Source: Bacteroidota bacterium
Lineage (GTDB): Bacteria > Bacteroidota > Bacteroidia > NS11-12g > UBA955
Length of the DNA: 7,746 nt
Direction of reading: 5' to 3'
Assembly: GCA_027488495.1 (NCBI GenBank)
Contig: JAIYBO010000046.1
Span: 1 to 7,746 of the forward strand
In this document: positions 6,638 to 7,746 of the stretch, one piece after another
Numbering within the stretch: the stretch's first letter is position 1
Layout of the letters: each line of letters starts with the position of its first letter
Notes under the pieces: model-generated
Databases searched by the model: none
Told to the model about the DNA's origin: nothing
Seen by the model: the letters and a program-made list of their open reading frames with translations, nothing else
Program-made: the position numbers and the translations under genes

Positions 6638-6702
6638 TAATCCCTGCAAAGAAGTAAATCCTTGCAGCGTATTGAATTCTTGTTAGAATCTGAAAGAATG
6701 AA

Positions 6703-7746
6703 TTACATCATTCCGCCCATGCCGCCCATATCTGGACCGTGGCTGTGGCCTTTTTCATCTTCTTTGATTTCGCTCAAAACACACTCGGTGGTTAAGATCA
6801 TGCTGGCAATAGAAGCCGCATTTTCCAACGCAACACGAGATACTTTCTTCGGATCAATTACACCCGCAGCGATCAAGTTTTCGTATTTCTCAGTTCTGGC
6901 GTTGTAACCGAAGTCGTCTTTGCCCTCCATCACCTTTTGAACTACGATGCTACCTTCGCCACCGGCGTTGGCAACGATCTGACGTAAAGGCTCTTCCAAG
7001 GCTCTGCGAACGATTTGAATACCTGTATTCTCGTCTTCGTTTTCACCTTTTAAGTTTTCCAAACCAGCAATCGCACGGATCAAGCTCACGCCGCCACCAG
7101 GTACGATTCCTTCTTCAACGGCAGCACGGGTTGCGTGCAAAGCATCGTCTACGCGGTCTTTCTTTTCCTTCATTTCAACTTCAGTAGCTGCACCGATGTA
7201 CAATACTGCAACACCACCGCTCAACTTAGCCAAACGCTCTTGCAACTTTTCACGGTCGTAATCAGAAGTGGTATTCTCGATTTGTACCTTGATTTGAGAA
7301 ACTCTCGCAGCAATTGCCGCTGAATCTCCAGCACCGTTCACAATGGTTGTATTGTCTTTGTTGATGGTGATTTTTTCAGCTCTTCCCAAATCTTCCAAGG
7401 TGGCGTCATCCAACTTGCGGCCTTGCTCTTCGCTGATTACAGAACCGCCAGTTAGAATGGCCAAATCCTGCAACATTTCTTTTCTGCGATCTCCAAATCC
7501 TGGGGCTTTCACCGCAGCGATTTTGAGGGCACCACGAATGCGGTTTACCACCAACGTAGCCAATGCCTCACCATCGATATCTTCTGCAATGATCACCAAA
7601 GGCTTACCAGTTTGAACTACTTTTTCCAATACAGGAAGCAAGTCTTTCATGCTGCTGATTTTCTTATCGTAGATCAAAACGAAAGCGTTCTCTAGGTCAG
7701 CTTCCATTTTTTCGGTGTTGGTCACAAAATAAGGACTCAAGTATCC
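6703..7746 (-). CDS. groEL: 60-kDa chaperonin GroEL, C-terminal part (5' end outside window)
   Basis: ATP-dependent protein-folding chaperonin that assembles into a double heptameric ring with GroES. The frame is open to the window edge and starts with GYLSPYF, which corresponds to residue ~198 of E. coli GroEL, so about 197 N-terminal codons are missing. The 347 residues present then predict a full length near 544, normal for the family. The chaperonin signature [12 protein letters not shown] is at local 208-219, and D201 corresponds to the catalytic D398 of E. coli. [10 protein letters not shown] (80-89) and the second nucleotide-binding region DFGYNA (278-283) are also intact. The C-terminus is the usual flexible Gly-Met tail (GGMGGMM) preceded by GHSHG, which adds two histidines. 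A strong terminator follows. Any groES and the heat-shock promoter would lie beyond the window. Confidence 0.98.
   Translation of the reverse strand, partial: GYLSPYFVTNTEKMEADLENAFVLIYDKKISSMKDLLPVLEKVVQTGKPLVIIAEDIDGEALATLVVNRIRGALKIAAVKAPGFGDRRKEMLQDLAILTGGSVISEEQGRKLDDATLEDLGRAEKITINKDNTTIVNGAGDSAAIAARVSQIKVQIENTTSDYDREKLQERLAKLSGGVAVLYIGAATEVEMKEKKDRVDDALHATRAAVEEGIVPGGGVSLIRAIAGLENLKGENEDENTGIQIVRRALEEPLRQIVANAGGEGSIVVQKVMEGKDDFGYNARTEKYENLIAAGVIDPKKVSRVALENAASIASMILTTECVLSEIKEDEKGHSHGPDMGGMGGMM

Larger units (their letters stand above)
6490..6702. other. Intergenic region between groEL and ruvX
   Basis: No credible open reading frame. It holds, from groEL outward on the minus strand, a 65-nt groEL 3' untranslated stretch with two weak short inverted repeats (6644-6667 and 6676-6689), the strong terminator hairpin, about 105 nt with no recognised element, and the ruvX -7 box. 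Confidence 0.7.

Noticed and set aside
6644..6689. Two short inverted repeats after the groEL stop (CTGCAA/TTGCAG and ATTCT/AGAAT)
   Set aside because: Stems of only 6 and 5 bp with loops of 12 and 4 nt, AT-rich and lacking a T run; not distinguishable from chance beside the strong terminator.

Overview
The window looks like chromosomal DNA from a member of the Bacteroidota. Three things point there. Most starts lack a Shine-Dalgarno sequence. The one clear promoter has the Bacteroidota -7 element TAnnTTTG. The ruvX-def pairing and a DUF3109 protein with many cysteines also fit that phylum. I cannot narrow the genus. Every gene is intact except the two at the edges: the first (1-720) probably begins upstream of the window, and groEL (6703-7746) lacks its N-terminal ~197 codons.

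Left half, plus strand (1-4595): five tightly packed genes that look like one operon. They are a beta-rich envelope-type protein (1-720), a secreted protein with an erythromycin-esterase/ChaN-like N-terminal domain and a barrel-like C-terminal domain (717-2744), phosphatidylserine synthase pssA (2746-3489), purE (3492-4001) and a DUF3109 cysteine-rich protein (4014-4595). Junctions are a 4-nt ATGA overlap and then gaps of 1, 2 and 12 nt. By eye, the first protein aligns along most of its length with the C-terminal third of the second, so the operon appears to carry two copies of one uncharacterised beta domain, one of them fused to an enzyme-like head.

Middle, minus strand (4599-6489): ruvX, def and a UbiA-family membrane prenyltransferase, transcribed in that order toward the plus-strand operon. 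ruvX and def overlap by 4 nt. A TAnnTTTG box lies 4 nt before the ruvX ATG, suggesting a leaderless or nearly leaderless message. The prenyltransferase and the DUF3109 gene converge with only 3 nt between their stop codons and no terminator between them.

Right end, minus strand (6490-7746): a 213-nt intergenic region holds the ruvX -7 box and a very strong 14-bp GC-rich hairpin that ends the groEL transcript. groEL then runs off the window edge.

Most of the content is housekeeping: phospholipid synthesis, purine synthesis, N-terminal methionine deformylation, rRNA/DNA processing and chaperone. The least explained part is the first two genes. I saw no mobile element, CRISPR array, tRNA or rRNA.
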